Assembly (NCBI RefSeq): GCF_000383915.1
Contig: NZ_KB912942.1
Coordinates: forward strand, 380,506 to 444,505
Reading direction: 5' to 3'
Length of the DNA stretch: 64,000 nt
DNA from: Amycolatopsis benzoatilytica AK 16/65
Lineage (GTDB): Bacteria; Actinomycetota; Actinomycetes; Mycobacteriales; Pseudonocardiaceae
Shown: one piece after another, positions 48,068-57,359 of the stretch
How the letters are laid out: the number at the start of each line of letters is the position of its first letter
Numbering within the stretch: position 1 is the stretch's first letter
Position numbers and translations under genes: made by a program
Notes under the pieces: model-generated
The model's database searches: none
What the model was told of the DNA's origin: nothing
Seen by the model: the letters and a program-made list of their open reading frames with translations, nothing else

Positions 48068-49129
48068 GTGCAGTCGCATCCAGTCAAGCGCGTGGTGTCA
48101 GGCGCCCTCGCGGCCGCTTCGGTGATCGCAGTCATCGCCGTGGCGCAGCCCTCGAGCACCGCAGCCGCTTCCCCCCTCCCCGTCCTCCAGGCCCCGCCGA
48201 GCTCCGGCTCGGACGTTCTTGCCAAGTACCGCGACCTCGCGGCGCAGGCCGAGAAAGCGAATGAAGACCTGCTCAAAGCGCAGGACGACCTCAAGGCCCG
48301 CCAAGGCGACCTCGACAAGGCCAACGGAGATGTGACGAACGCGCACAACCTCTCCGCCCAGGCCCTGGACAACGAGAAGAAGTACCAGGTCGACGTCGAC
48401 AAGTTCGCGAAAGCGTCGTTCCTGTCCGGCGTGCAGATGAACAAGCTGTCCGCGCTGCTGGCGGGCACGTCGACGCAGGAGTTCCTCGACCGCTCGTCGG
48501 CGCTGGACCAGATCGCGTCTCAGAAGGCCATCGCGCTGGAGAAGCTCCAGGGCGCGGTCGACCAGGCCAAGTCCGCCGAGAAGCAGGCGTCGGACGCGGC
48601 GTCGCGGGCCACCGCGGCACGTGACGCGGCAGCGAAGCTGGCCAACGACATCCAGACCAAGAAGCAGACCCTGGACGACCAGGTCGCGGAGCTCAAGAAG
48701 ACCGAGCCGCTGTTGAGCCAGGCCGACCGGAGCTCCCAGAAGGACACCGGGGCCGACGTCCCGACCGACATCAAGGCTCCCGGGCCGGCTGCGCAGGCCG
48801 CGCTCGACGCCGCGCTCAGCCAGCGCGGTAAGCCGTACGTGTGGGGTGCCACCGGTCCGGACTCCTACGACTGCTCCGGGCTCATGCAGTGGGCCTACAA
48901 GCAGGCCGGGATCACGCTGCCGCGCTCCAGCAGCCAGCAGAGCACCTTCGGCACACCGGTCGCGCGCAGCCAGCTGCAGCCCGGCGACCTGGTGTTCTAC
49001 TACTCGCCGGTTTCGCACGTCGGCATGTACATCGGCAACGGCCTGATGGTGCACGCGCCGACCAGCGGCGACGTGGTGAAGATTTCGCCGCTGCAGAGCC
49101 AGTACGTGGGTGCCCGCCGGGTCGCCTGA
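48068..49129 (+). CDS. Secreted NlpC/P60 peptidoglycan hydrolase with coiled coil
   Basis: A 353-aa exported hydrolase that cleaves peptide stems in peptidoglycan (Rv2190c type). The signal peptide is VKRVVSGALAAASVIAVIAV with a cleavage near AAA. Residues about 50-215 form a coiled coil (AEKANEDLLKAQDDLKARQG and on) as in RipA-like proteins. The C-terminal domain has YDCSGLMQWAY (nucleophile Cys), SHVGMYIGNGLMVHAP (catalytic His) and ISPLQSQYVGARRV. The GTG at 48068 is the first start before the signal sequence; AGGAG lies 12-13 nt upstream, a long spacing, so the start is less certain. A terminator follows. Confidence 0.9.
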   Translation: MQSHPVKRVVSGALAAASVIAVIAVAQPSSTAAASPLPVLQAPPSSGSDVLAKYRDLAAQAEKANEDLLKAQDDLKARQGDLDKANGDVTNAHNLSAQALDNEKKYQVDVDKFAKASFLSGVQMNKLSALLAGTSTQEFLDRSSALDQIASQKAIALEKLQGAVDQAKSAEKQASDAASRATAARDAAAKLANDIQTKKQTLDDQVAELKKTEPLLSQADRSSQKDTGADVPTDIKAPGPAAQAALDAALSQRGKPYVWGATGPDSYDCSGLMQWAYKQAGITLPRSSSQQSTFGTPVARSQLQPGDLVFYYSPVSHVGMYIGNGLMVHAPTSGDVVKISPLQSQYVGARRVA

Positions 49130-49140
49130 CCGCTCGTTTC

Positions 49141-49188
49141 CGTCCCCGGGGCGGCACCGCACTCGCGGTGCCGCCCCGGGGACGTTTC
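49141..49188 (+). terminator. Terminator after the NlpC/P60 gene
   Basis: CGTCCCCGGGGCGGCACCGC pairs with GCGGTGCCGCCCCGGGGACG over a 4-base loop, followed by TTTC. Confidence 0.88.
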
Positions 49189-49207
49189 TGGGCCCGGAGC
49201 ACGTCGG

Positions 49208-49213
49208 TAGCCT
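49208..49213 (+). promoter_or_regulatory. -10 box, leaderless glycosyltransferase gene
   Basis: TAGCCT ends 6 nt before GTG 49220. Confidence 0.5.
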
Positions 49214-49219
49214 TCAGGG

Positions 49220-50377
49220 GTGCTGAGGACCCTGCTCGTGACGAACGATTTCCCGCCGCGCCCTGGGGGTATCCAGAACTACCTCAACTCGCTCGCCATC
49301 AGACTGCCCGCCGATGACCTCGTCGTCTACGCGCCAGCCTGGGAACGCAGCAGCGGCTCGCACACCGAGTTCGACGCGGCCGCGCCGTTCGAAGTGGTGC
49401 GCCACCCGACGTCGCTGATGCTGCCGACCCCGGACGTGCTGCGCCGCGCGAAGCAGATCATGCGCGCCCGAGACTGCGAAGCGGTGTGGTTCGGCGCAGC
49501 GGCCCCGCTCGCGCTGCTGGGCCACCCGCTGCGCCAGGCAGGTGCCCGCCGGATCGTCGCGTCCACGCACGGCCACGAAGTCGGCTGGTCGATGCTGCCC
49601 GGTTCGCGACAGGCGCTGCGGCGCATCGGCGAGACGGTCGACGTCGTCACCTACGTCAGCAAGTACACCCGTGGCCGGTTCGCCGCCGCGTTCGGCCGGC
49701 ACGCCGGACTCGAGATGCTGCCGAGCGGTGTCGACACCACGGTTTTCGCGCCGGATCCAGCCGGCCGCGAGGAAATTCGTGCCCGGCACGGACTCGGCGA
49801 GCGTCCGACCCTCGTGTGCGTCTCGCGGTTGGTCCCGCGCAAGGGCCAGGACATGCTGATCAGCGCGCTGCCGACGATCCGCGAACGAGTGCCCGGCGCA
49901 GCCCTGCTGCTCGTCGGCGGCGGCCCGTACCGCAAGCGGCTGGAAGCACTGGCCGAGGCGTTCGGCGTGGCCGAGCACGTCGTCTTCACCGGTTCGGTGC
50001 CGTGGGAGGAGCTGCCCGCGCACTACAACGCCGGAGACGTCTTCGCGATGCCTGCCCGCACCCGCGGCAAGGGCCTGGACGTCGAGGGCCTGGGGATCGT
50101 CTATCTAGAGGCGTCGGCGACCGGGCTGCCGGTGGTCGCGGGCACCTCCGGAGGCGCGCCGGAGACGGTGCTGGACGAGGTGACCGGCCACGTGGTGGAG
50201 GGCCGCGACCTGGCGCAGCTGGCCGACACCCTGACGGCGCTGCTGCTGGACCCGGTCCGGGCCCGCCGGATGGGCGAGGCGGGCCGCTCGTGGGTCGCGG
50301 AGAACTGGCGCTGGGACACGATGGCGGAACGGCTGGCGACCCTTTTGGACGGCGATCCGGTGGCCGCGATCCGCTGA
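49220..50377 (+). CDS. GT4 glycosyltransferase, PimB'-like mannosyltransferase
   Basis: A 385-aa GT-B glycosyltransferase, collinear with mycobacterial PimB' (Rv2188c), which adds the second mannose to phosphatidylinositol mannoside. Motifs are TNDFPPRPGGIQNYL at the N-terminus (acceptor side), CVSRLVPRKGQDMLI near residue 205 (nucleotide-sugar binding) and the E-x7-E motif in EGLGIVYLEASATGLPVV near residue 295. The function is inferred from the family and position after the NlpC/P60 gene; PIM synthesis itself is not proven for this organism. The GTG at 49220 has TAGCCT upstream. Confidence 0.85.
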   Translation: MLRTLLVTNDFPPRPGGIQNYLNSLAIRLPADDLVVYAPAWERSSGSHTEFDAAAPFEVVRHPTSLMLPTPDVLRRAKQIMRARDCEAVWFGAAAPLALLGHPLRQAGARRIVASTHGHEVGWSMLPGSRQALRRIGETVDVVTYVSKYTRGRFAAAFGRHAGLEMLPSGVDTTVFAPDPAGREEIRARHGLGERPTLVCVSRLVPRKGQDMLISALPTIRERVPGAALLLVGGGPYRKRLEALAEAFGVAEHVVFTGSVPWEELPAHYNAGDVFAMPARTRGKGLDVEGLGIVYLEASATGLPVVAGTSGGAPETVLDEVTGHVVEGRDLAQLADTLTALLLDPVRARRMGEAGRSWVAENWRWDTMAERLATLLDGDPVAAIR

Positions 50378-50531
50378 CGGCTCAGGTTCAGCTGGCGGCT
50401 CAGCTCGGCTGGCGGGCCTGGTTCGGCTCGAGGCTCGGGTTCGGCCAGCGAGGCCGGTTCTGGTGGCGGCTCAACTACTAGGGCCTGGTTCGGCTTCCGC
50501 TGGTGGCCGCGGTTGAGGTGCAGTGCAGCGA

Positions 50532-51164
50532 TCAGGGCTCGTAGATCGCCGGATGCCGCGGATCGTCCATCCGGACCACCACGTCCGCGAGCGCGCTCGG
50601 ATCGACCTCGCTCTCGTACCGTTCGTACGCGGGCAGCGCCCACTCCTCAGCCACGCGTCGACGCAACGCGCCCGGCGAAAGCCACAGGTGCACCACGAAG
50701 TCGAACGCCAGCCCTGCCCCGAGCAGGAATTCGCCGTCCACCAGCACGACTCCGCCAGCCGGGACCGGCACTCGCGGGAGCCTCGTCGCGCGGTCGCGTT
50801 CGGTGTCCCACAGCGCGGGCAGCACCTCGCCGGTTCCTTCGTCCGACAGCGGATCCAGGACTTCGCGGCGCAGACCGCCCAAATCCAGCCAATCCGTATA
50901 GCGCGCGTCCGGATTTCTCTTGCCGTGCTCGAAGCGCAGTGACGCAGGTCGCAGAAAACCGTCGGCCGGCACTCGCAAAGCGGCTCTGCCCAGCAGTTTC
51001 AGCGGATCGACCAATGCCTCGGCCAGCGCCGCGGTGCCGACCGCTCCGTCGACCGCGACGGCGATTCGTCGGCGGTGCGTGAGCAGGGCGATGCGCTCGG
51101 TCAGTTCGGCGGCGAGAGCGTCGGGAGAGATGGGGCGATAGCGCACGATCGTATGATCCCGCAC
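50532..51164 (-). CDS. Uridine-kinase-like protein with degenerate P-loop
   Basis: A 210-aa protein resembling actinobacterial uridine kinase-like proteins: AVAVDGAVGTAALAEALV at the phosphate-loop position, LRVPADGFLRPASLRF (base/ribose loop) and VVLVDGEFLLGAGL with FVVHLWLSP. The Walker A sequence should read G-x4-GK-S/T, but here it is GAVGTAA, with neither the Lys nor the following Ser/Thr. ATP binding would be impaired, so it may be a pseudoenzyme. The GTG at 51164 has no clear signal; another GTG lies six codons on. It is divergent from the SRPBCC gene. Confidence 0.75.
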   Translation of the reverse strand: MRDHTIVRYRPISPDALAAELTERIALLTHRRRIAVAVDGAVGTAALAEALVDPLKLLGRAALRVPADGFLRPASLRFEHGKRNPDARYTDWLDLGGLRREVLDPLSDEGTGEVLPALWDTERDRATRLPRVPVPAGGVVLVDGEFLLGAGLAFDFVVHLWLSPGALRRRVAEEWALPAYERYESEVDPSALADVVVRMDDPRHPAIYEP

Positions 51165-51199
51165 CGGTTTCGGCGGATGCGCGATGCCATGATGACGGC

Positions 51200-51607
51200 A
51201 TGGCCAACGAGGCGGGCAAGACCGCGCGAAGTGGTTGGGAGACAGCCGTTTCCCGGACGATGCCGTACCCGGGCAGCAGGGTGTGGGACTTCCTGGTGGG
51301 GGACGGGCTGGAGATCTGGCTGGGGCCGGGGGCGGAGCTGCCGCGCGAGCGCGGGGCCGGGTACGAGACGGCGCACGGCACGGCCGGGGAAATCCGCAGC
51401 TTCGATGCGGCGCACGTGAGTCTCACGTGGCAGCCGAAGGATTGGGACCACGATTCCGTTGTACAGGTGGAAGTCGCGGATCTGGGCAAGCGCAGCACGC
51501 TGAGGATTCGCCAGGATCAGCTTGCGGACGTGGCGGAAAAGGCCGAGCAGCGGGCATATTGGGAGCACGTGGTCGAGCGCGTCGAGGCGGCATTGGCCGA
51601 GCGCTGA
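51200..51607 (+). CDS. SRPBCC (AHSA1-like) domain protein
   Basis: A 135-aa protein with an SRPBCC/START-like fold: VSRTMPYPGSRVWDFLVG at the front, AGEIRSFDAAHVSLTWQP in the middle and the long C-terminal helix AEQRAYWEHVVERVEAALA. Members bind hydrophobic ligands or modulate Hsp90, and polyketide-tailoring relatives exist. It lies 22 bp upstream of the P450 gene on the same strand, so a joint role in small-molecule handling is possible. Confidence 0.85.
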   Translation: MANEAGKTARSGWETAVSRTMPYPGSRVWDFLVGDGLEIWLGPGAELPRERGAGYETAHGTAGEIRSFDAAHVSLTWQPKDWDHDSVVQVEVADLGKRSTLRIRQDQLADVAEKAEQRAYWEHVVERVEAALAER

Positions 51608-51629
51608 CCGGAAAGCTTCAGGGGGCAGG

Positions 51630-52856
51630 GTGAGCGTCGAAGAAAGCGCGGCGGAATTGCCGGTCGCGGACAACGAGCTGTACCAGAACACGCACGAGTG
51701 GCTGGCCAGGCAGCGCGAGGCCGGCCCGGTCTGTCCGGTCGCCACCCGGCACGGCATGCCGTCCTACCTGGTCAGCGGATACGACGAAGCACGGGCGCTG
51801 CTGAACGACCCGCGGATCAGCAAGGACAACAAAGGCGCCTACGACCTGGTCGCGGCCAAACTCGGCCAGGACTCGGTGATTCCGGAGTTCGGCAGGCTGT
51901 TCAGCCAGCACATGCTCAACAGCGACCCGCCGGATCACACCCGGCTGCGCAAGCTGGTCAACAAGGCGTTCACCAGCCGCGCGATCGCCCGGCTGAGGCC
52001 GCGGATCGAGGAGATCACCGAGTCGCTGCTGGACGAGGTGGCGCGGCACGACCAGGTCGACCTGATGCCGGTTTTCGCCGAGCCGTTGCCGATCACGGTG
52101 ATCTGCGAGCTGCTCGGGGTGGCCCCGGAGGACCGCGGCGAGTTCTCCGGCTGGTCGCACACGCTTCTGTCGGCGAGCCCGGACGAGGCGAGCCGCTCGG
52201 CGGCCGAGAACATGCAGGCGTACCTGCAGCGGCTGGTCGCGGGCAAGCGCGCCGAACCGGGCGAGGACCTGCTGTCGGCCATCGTGCACGCTACCGACGA
52301 GGGCGATTCGCTCACCGAGACCGAGCTGGTGTCGATGGCGTTCCTGCTGCTCGTCGCCGGGCACGAAACGACTGTCAACCTCATCGGCAACGCCACCTTC
52401 GCGTTGCTGCGCGCGCCGGAGCAGGCGGAGAAGCTGCGTGCCGATCCGAGCCTGCTCCCCGGCGCGGTCGAGGAGTTCCTCCGGTTCGACGGGCCGATCA
52501 ACTTCGCGACGCTGCGCTACACGGTCGAGGAGGTCGAGGCGGGCGGTGTCACCATCCCGCCGGGCGAGTTCGTGCACGTCTCGCTGGTCTCCGCGAACCG
52601 CGACGAGAACAAGTTCCCTGACCCGGCGACGCTGGACGTCACCCGGCCGCCGGGCGGGCACCTCGCGTTCGGGCACGGCATCCACTACTGCGTCGGCGCG
52701 CCGCTGGCCCGGATGGAGGCGGAGGTCGCCATCGGGGCGCTGCTGAAGCGGTTCCCGAAGCTCAGCCTGGCGGTCCCGGAGGAGGAGCTGGCCTACCGGC
52801 CGAGTTCGCTGGTACACGGTCTGCTGTCGCTGCCGGTGCGGCCGAACGGCGGGTAA
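51630..52856 (+). CDS. Cytochrome P450
   Basis: A 408-aa soluble bacterial P450. The I-helix oxygen motif is AGHETTVN near residue 242, the K-helix ExxR lies in EEFLRF near residue 285, and the haem-binding loop FGHGIHYCVGAPLAR places the thiolate Cys near residue 350. The GTG at 51630 follows GGGGGCAGG. No ferredoxin or reductase gene is adjacent. The CYP family cannot be assigned from sequence alone. Hydroxylation of a terpenoid, fatty acid or polyketide would be typical, but the substrate is unknown. Confidence 0.93.
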   Translation: MSVEESAAELPVADNELYQNTHEWLARQREAGPVCPVATRHGMPSYLVSGYDEARALLNDPRISKDNKGAYDLVAAKLGQDSVIPEFGRLFSQHMLNSDPPDHTRLRKLVNKAFTSRAIARLRPRIEEITESLLDEVARHDQVDLMPVFAEPLPITVICELLGVAPEDRGEFSGWSHTLLSASPDEASRSAAENMQAYLQRLVAGKRAEPGEDLLSAIVHATDEGDSLTETELVSMAFLLLVAGHETTVNLIGNATFALLRAPEQAEKLRADPSLLPGAVEEFLRFDGPINFATLRYTVEEVEAGGVTIPPGEFVHVSLVSANRDENKFPDPATLDVTRPPGGHLAFGHGIHYCVGAPLARMEAEVAIGALLKRFPKLSLAVPEEELAYRPSSLVHGLLSLPVRPNGG

Positions 52857-52889
52857 CGGCGGTCACCAGCCGTCCGCCGTCGGCGCGGT

Positions 52890-52895
52890 TAGGGT
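52890..52895 (+). promoter_or_regulatory. -10 box, leaderless bioA
   Basis: TAGGGT ends 6 nt before GTG 52902. The gap to the P450 stop is only 45 bp, so read-through is also possible. Confidence 0.5.
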
Positions 52896-52901
52896 CGGCT
52901 C

Positions 52902-54188
52902 GTGGACTCTCGTGCTGCCGAACTGCTTGCCCTCGATGCCGCGCACGTCTGGCATCCGTACGCGCCGATGCCGGGCCGGGTGCCGTCGCTGCTCGTCGAA
53001 GAGGCGAGCGGGGTGCGGCTGCGGCTCGCCGACGGGCGGGAACTGGTCGACGGCATGTCGTCGTGGTGGGCGGCCGTGCACGGCTACCGGAACCCGGCGC
53101 TGGACGCGGCGCTCGCCGCGCAGGCCGGGCGGATGAGCCACGTGATGTTCGGCGGGCTCACCCACGAACCGGCGATCAGGCTGTGCGAGACCCTGGTCGA
53201 GATGACCCCGGACGGGCTGGAGCACGTGTTCCTGTCCGATTCGGGCTCGGTCTCGGTCGAGGTCGCGGTGAAAATGTGCCTGCAGTACCAGCGTTCTCGC
53301 GGCCTGACCGGCAAACGCCGCCTGCTCACCTGGCGCGGCGGCTACCACGGCGACACCTTCACGCCGATGAGCGTGTGCGACCCGGACGGCGGGATGCACT
53401 CGCTGTGGCGCGGAATCCTGCCGGAGCAGGTGTTCGTGCCCGCCCCGCCGTCCGGCTTCGACCGGCCGGTCGACGAGTCCTATGTGGACGAACTGGGGAA
53501 GGCCCTTGCCCGGCACGCGGACGAGCTGGCGGCGGTGATCGTCGAGCCGGTGGTGCAGGGGGCGGGCGGGATGCGCTTTCACCATCCGGGGTACCTGCGC
53601 GCGTTGCGCGAGCTGACCAAGGAGCACGACGTACTGCTGGTGTTCGACGAGATCGCGACCGGATTCGGCCGTACCGGGAGGCTTTTCGCCGCCGAGCACG
53701 CCGGTGTGACGCCGGACGTGATGTGCGTCGGCAAGGCGCTCACCGGCGGCTACCTGTCGATGGCGGCGACGTTGTGCACGCCGGACGTCGCGGGTGGTAT
53801 CGCGCGCGGCGAGATGCCGGTGCTCGCGCACGGGCCGACGTTCATGGGCAACCCGCTCGCTTCGGCCGTCGCGAACGCGTCGCTGGGATTGCTGGCGGAG
53901 GGCCGCTGGCAGGGCGACGTGGCCCGGATCGAGGCGGCGCTGCGGCGCGAACTCGAGCCGGCGAGGGAACTGCCGCACGTGGTCGACGTGCGAGTGCTCG
54001 GGGCGATCGGGGTGCTCCAGCTGGATCACGACGTGGACATGGGCGTGGCGACCGACGTGGTGACGGCCGAGGGCGCCTGGCTGCGGCCGTTCCGGGACTT
54101 GATTTACGCGATGCCGCCGTATGTGAGTACGGACGAGGACTTGGCGGTGGTCACGTCGGCGATGCGGGCGGCTGCCGCGAAGGCGTGA
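52902..54188 (+). CDS. bioA: Adenosylmethionine-8-amino-7-oxononanoate aminotransferase
   Basis: PLP enzyme that makes 7,8-diaminopelargonate for biotin. The 428-aa protein has HVWHPYAPM near residue 14, [11 protein letters not shown] near residue 52, [13 protein letters not shown] near residue 245 and the PLP Lys in [10 protein letters not shown] near residue 275. The N-terminal Trp-His and Ser-Trp-Trp patterns distinguish BioA from other class-III aminotransferases. bioF, usually next, is missing from the cluster; its place is taken by the SulP-carbonic anhydrase gene. Confidence 0.94.
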   Translation: MDSRAAELLALDAAHVWHPYAPMPGRVPSLLVEEASGVRLRLADGRELVDGMSSWWAAVHGYRNPALDAALAAQAGRMSHVMFGGLTHEPAIRLCETLVEMTPDGLEHVFLSDSGSVSVEVAVKMCLQYQRSRGLTGKRRLLTWRGGYHGDTFTPMSVCDPDGGMHSLWRGILPEQVFVPAPPSGFDRPVDESYVDELGKALARHADELAAVIVEPVVQGAGGMRFHHPGYLRALRELTKEHDVLLVFDEIATGFGRTGRLFAAEHAGVTPDVMCVGKALTGGYLSMAATLCTPDVAGGIARGEMPVLAHGPTFMGNPLASAVANASLGLLAEGRWQGDVARIEAALRRELEPARELPHVVDVRVLGAIGVLQLDHDVDMGVATDVVTAEGAWLRPFRDLIYAMPPYVSTDEDLAVVTSAMRAAAAKA

Positions 54189-54408
54189 CGCGGCGGGTGC
54201 CAGAGCGCAGGACGGCCGGTGTTTTCGCCGAGCCTGGGCGGACCGGCCGACCCTCGGATCGCGAGGGGCATTCGGGTAATCCGCCCGCCAAGGTCGCTGC
54301 TCGTAGTGGTTATTGACCAACCGCGCAACCCGATCGTGGGTAAGTTGGCAAAAATCCACTCTTTCGGGTCCGGCATAGCGGACATTTCACCTCGGTACCG
54401 GTTTCCTG

Positions 54409-56583
54409 GTGATCATGAGACGACTTGCCGTGCTGCGCCACGACGTGCCCGCCTCGCTCGTGGTTTTCCTTGTCGCTGTACCTCTTTCGCTCGGGATCGC
54501 GCTCGCCTCCGGGGCGCCGATCGTCGCCGGGCTGATCGCCGCCGTGATCGGCGGCGTGGTCGCCGGTGCGCTCGGCGGGTCTCCGCTGCAGGTCAGCGGG
54601 CCGGCCGCGGGGCTCACCGTGCTGATGGCCGAGACCATCGCGACCTTCGGATGGGCGGTCACCTGCCTGATCACTGTTCTCGCCGGCGCGCTGCAGATCC
54701 TGCTGGGGCTGAGCCGGGTCGCGCGGGCCGCGCTGGCCATTTCGCCCGCGATCGTGCACGGCATGCTCGCCGGGATCGGCATCACGATCGTGCTCGGCCA
54801 GCTGCACGTGATGCTCGGCGGGAAGGCGCAGAGTTCCGCGCTGGCGAACATCACCGGACTGCCCGCCCAGATCGCCGCACACCACGACGCCGCCGCCATG
54901 ATCGGCCTGCTGTCCCTGGCGATCCTGGTGGGATGGCCGAAACTGCCGAGCTCGATACGGAAGGTCCCGGGGCCGCTGGTGGCGATCGCGGTCGCCACGC
55001 TGGTGTCGGTGGCGGCCGGGCTGACGCTGCCGCGCGTCGAGCTTTCCGGCGACCTGCTGCAGATCCGGTTCGCCCCGCAGCCGCCCGGCGGCGGCTGGGG
55101 TCAGGTCGCCGTCGCGGCGATCACCATCGCGTTGATCGCCAGTGTGGAGAGCCTGCTCTCCGCGGTCGCGGTGGACAAGCTGCAGGACGGTCCGCGCGCC
55201 AACCTCAATCGCGAGCTGATCGGCCAGGGCACGGCGAACATGGTGTCCGGCGCGCTCGGCGGACTGCCGGTCACCGGTGTGATCGTGCGAAGCTCCACCA
55301 ACGTCGCGGCTGGGGCGCGCACCCGGATGTCGGCGATCCTGCACGGCGTGTGGGTACTCGTGTTCACGGTCGCACTGGCCGGCGTGCTGCAGTCGATTCC
55401 GCTGGCCGCGCTGGCCGGGCTGCTGGTGCACGTCGGCGTGAAGCTGGTCAACCCCGGCCACCTGCGGCAGGTGCTGCGCCACGGCGACCTGCCGCTGTAT
55501 CTGGTCACCGTCGCCGGGGTGGTCGTGTTCGACCTGCTGACCGGCGTGCTCGCGGGGATCGTGCTGGCGATGTTGCTGATGCTGCGCCGCACCGTCTGGT
55601 CCGGCGTGCACGCCGAGGAACACGGCGGCGAATGGCGCGTGATCGTCGAAGGCGTGCTGACATTCCTGTCCGTGCCGCGGCTGACGAAGGTGCTGGGCAC
55701 CGTCCCGGCCGGGTCGAAAGTGACGCTGGAGCTGGTCGCGGACTATCTCGACCACGCCGCCTTCGAGAGCCTTTCGGCGTGGCAGCAGGCGCACGAACGA
55801 GCTGGCGGCACGGTGGTCGTCGACGAGATCGGGCACCCGTGGTTCGCGAAGGGCAAGGAGGGCCGTCCGACGGTCCGCCGCACCGCGGCCGCCCGCGCCA
55901 TGCCGCGGTGGCTGGCCCCATGGTCGGCCTGGCAGGCCGCGGACCTGCGGCTGCCCGGACAGCGCACGCACCGCGGCGCGACCGAGTTCCAGCGCCGGGC
56001 CGCGCCGTTGCTCAAGGACACGCTCAGCGGCCTCGCGAACGCTCAGCAGCCGCACACGCTGTTCATCACCTGCGGCGATTCCCGGGTCGTGCCGAACCTG
56101 ATCACCACCTCCGGCCCGGGCGACCTGTTCACCGTCCGGAACATCGGCAACCTGGTGCCGCCCGGGCAGGCGGACCCGTCGACGAACGCGGCGGTCGAGT
56201 TCGCGGTCGGGGTGCTGGGAGTGCGGGAGATCGTGGTCTGCGGGCATTCCTCGTGCGGCGCGATGGGCGCGCTGGCGAGCGGTCCGCCCGCGGACACCGC
56301 GCTGGCCGCCTGGCTGGTGCACGCGGAGCCGAGCCGTCGCCGCCAAGGCGCGGTGCTGCTCGACGGCGGCCTGCCGGAACGCGAGGCGGACCGGCTGGCA
56401 TTGCACAACGTGTTGCAGCAGCTGACGCATCTGCGGCAGTACCCGTTGGTGGCGGAGGCGGAAGCGCGCGGGGAGCTGCTGCTGACCGGGCTGTACTTCG
56501 ACGTCGGCGCCGCGCGGGTGTACTTGTCCGACCCGGTGACCGGCGAATTCGTGGCCGCCGCGACCGCCGCGGTCGGCGGCTGA
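54409..56583 (+). CDS. SulP anion transporter fused to beta-carbonic anhydrase
   Basis: A 724-aa fusion. Residues 1 to about 400 are a SulP transporter with ten or more helices and the signatures PLSLGIALASGAP, SGPAAGLTVL and SVESLLSAVAVD; a STAS-like segment follows (RLTKVLGTVPAGSKVTLELV). Residues about 515-724 are a beta-carbonic anhydrase with complete zinc ligands: ITCGDSRVVP (Cys, Asp, Arg) and CGHSSCGAMG (His, Cys). Related fusions exist in actinobacteria. A bicarbonate transporter coupled to CO2 hydration is the natural reading. The GTG at 54409 or the ATG at 54415 may be the start. It lies between bioA and bioD. Confidence 0.92.
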   Translation: MIMRRLAVLRHDVPASLVVFLVAVPLSLGIALASGAPIVAGLIAAVIGGVVAGALGGSPLQVSGPAAGLTVLMAETIATFGWAVTCLITVLAGALQILLGLSRVARAALAISPAIVHGMLAGIGITIVLGQLHVMLGGKAQSSALANITGLPAQIAAHHDAAAMIGLLSLAILVGWPKLPSSIRKVPGPLVAIAVATLVSVAAGLTLPRVELSGDLLQIRFAPQPPGGGWGQVAVAAITIALIASVESLLSAVAVDKLQDGPRANLNRELIGQGTANMVSGALGGLPVTGVIVRSSTNVAAGARTRMSAILHGVWVLVFTVALAGVLQSIPLAALAGLLVHVGVKLVNPGHLRQVLRHGDLPLYLVTVAGVVVFDLLTGVLAGIVLAMLLMLRRTVWSGVHAEEHGGEWRVIVEGVLTFLSVPRLTKVLGTVPAGSKVTLELVADYLDHAAFESLSAWQQAHERAGGTVVVDEIGHPWFAKGKEGRPTVRRTAAARAMPRWLAPWSAWQAADLRLPGQRTHRGATEFQRRAAPLLKDTLSGLANAQQPHTLFITCGDSRVVPNLITTSGPGDLFTVRNIGNLVPPGQADPSTNAAVEFAVGVLGVREIVVCGHSSCGAMGALASGPPADTALAAWLVHAEPSRRRQGAVLLDGGLPEREADRLALHNVLQQLTHLRQYPLVAEAEARGELLLTGLYFDVGAARVYLSDPVTGEFVAAATAAVGG

Positions 56584-56619
56584 CCGCCCCGGGCGTGGTG
56601 CGGGTGCGGAGCAGGTGAC

Positions 56620-56625
56620 TAAATT
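56620..56625 (+). promoter_or_regulatory. -10 box, leaderless bioD
   Basis: TAAATT ends 8 nt before GTG 56634. An earlier GTG at 56628 is only 2 nt away. Confidence 0.45.
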
Positions 56626-56633
56626 GGGTGCCT

Positions 56634-57359
56634 GTGACCACGCTCGTGATGACGGGGACCGGGACAGACGTCGGCAAGACGGTCGCCACCGCGGCGATCG
56701 CGGCGCTGGCGCTCGCACAAGGGCGGCGCGTCGCCGTGCTGAAACCGGCACAGACCGGGGTGCTGCCGGGCGAAGCGGGTGATCTGGACGAGGTGGTGCG
56801 GCTCGCGGGCAAGGATCTGACGATCCGCGAGCTGCGCCGCTACCCGGATCCGCTGTCGCCCGAGGCCGCCAGCCGGCGCAGCGGCCTGCCCGCGCTCGGC
56901 CCTGGCGAGATCGCCGGCGCGGTGGGCGAGCTGGACGCCCGCCACGATCTGACTCTGGTGGAGGGCGCGGGCGGGCTGCTGGTCAGATTCGACGCGCAGG
57001 GCAGCAGCCTCGCCGACGTCGCCTGGTCGCTGGGCGCGCCGGTGGTGATCGTCGCGCAAGCCGGGCTGGGCACCCTCAACGCGACCGCGCTGACCGCTGA
57101 GGTGGCGACCCGGCGGGGACTGAACGTGGTCGGGGTGGTGATCGGGTCCTGGCCGGCGGAACCGGACCTGGCGGCGCGGGAGAACCTGCGCGACCTGCCG
57201 GTGGCGGCCGGCGCGCCGTTGCTGGGCGTGCTGCCGGCCGGGATGGGCGCGGTGGACCGGGAGACGTTCGCGGAGCAGGCGAAGGCGGGGCTGTCTCCGT
57301 GGTTCGGCGGGGAATTCGATCCGGAGGTTTTCACCGCGGAGGCTTCGGCTTCGCAGTGA
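56634..57359 (+). CDS. bioD: Dethiobiotin synthetase
   Basis: Carboxylates 7,8-diaminopelargonate with CO2 and ATP to form the ureido ring of dethiobiotin. The 241-aa protein begins with the P-loop GTGTDVGKT at residues 9-17; KPAQTG near residue 40 and LVEGAGGLLVRF near residue 110 complete the motifs. The GTG at 56634 fits the TAAATT promoter; GTG 56628 is the alternative. BioD uses CO2 directly, which gives the neighbouring carbonic anhydrase an obvious possible role. Confidence 0.93.
   Translation: MTTLVMTGTGTDVGKTVATAAIAALALAQGRRVAVLKPAQTGVLPGEAGDLDEVVRLAGKDLTIRELRRYPDPLSPEAASRRSGLPALGPGEIAGAVGELDARHDLTLVEGAGGLLVRFDAQGSSLADVAWSLGAPVVIVAQAGLGTLNATALTAEVATRRGLNVVGVVIGSWPAEPDLAARENLRDLPVAAGAPLLGVLPAGMGAVDRETFAEQAKAGLSPWFGGEFDPEVFTAEASASQ

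Noticed and set aside
50378..50530. Functional repeat in the gap after the glycosyltransferase gene
   Set aside because: GGCTCAG and TTCGGCT-like words recur irregularly; the pattern is low complexity with no stable unit or hairpin.
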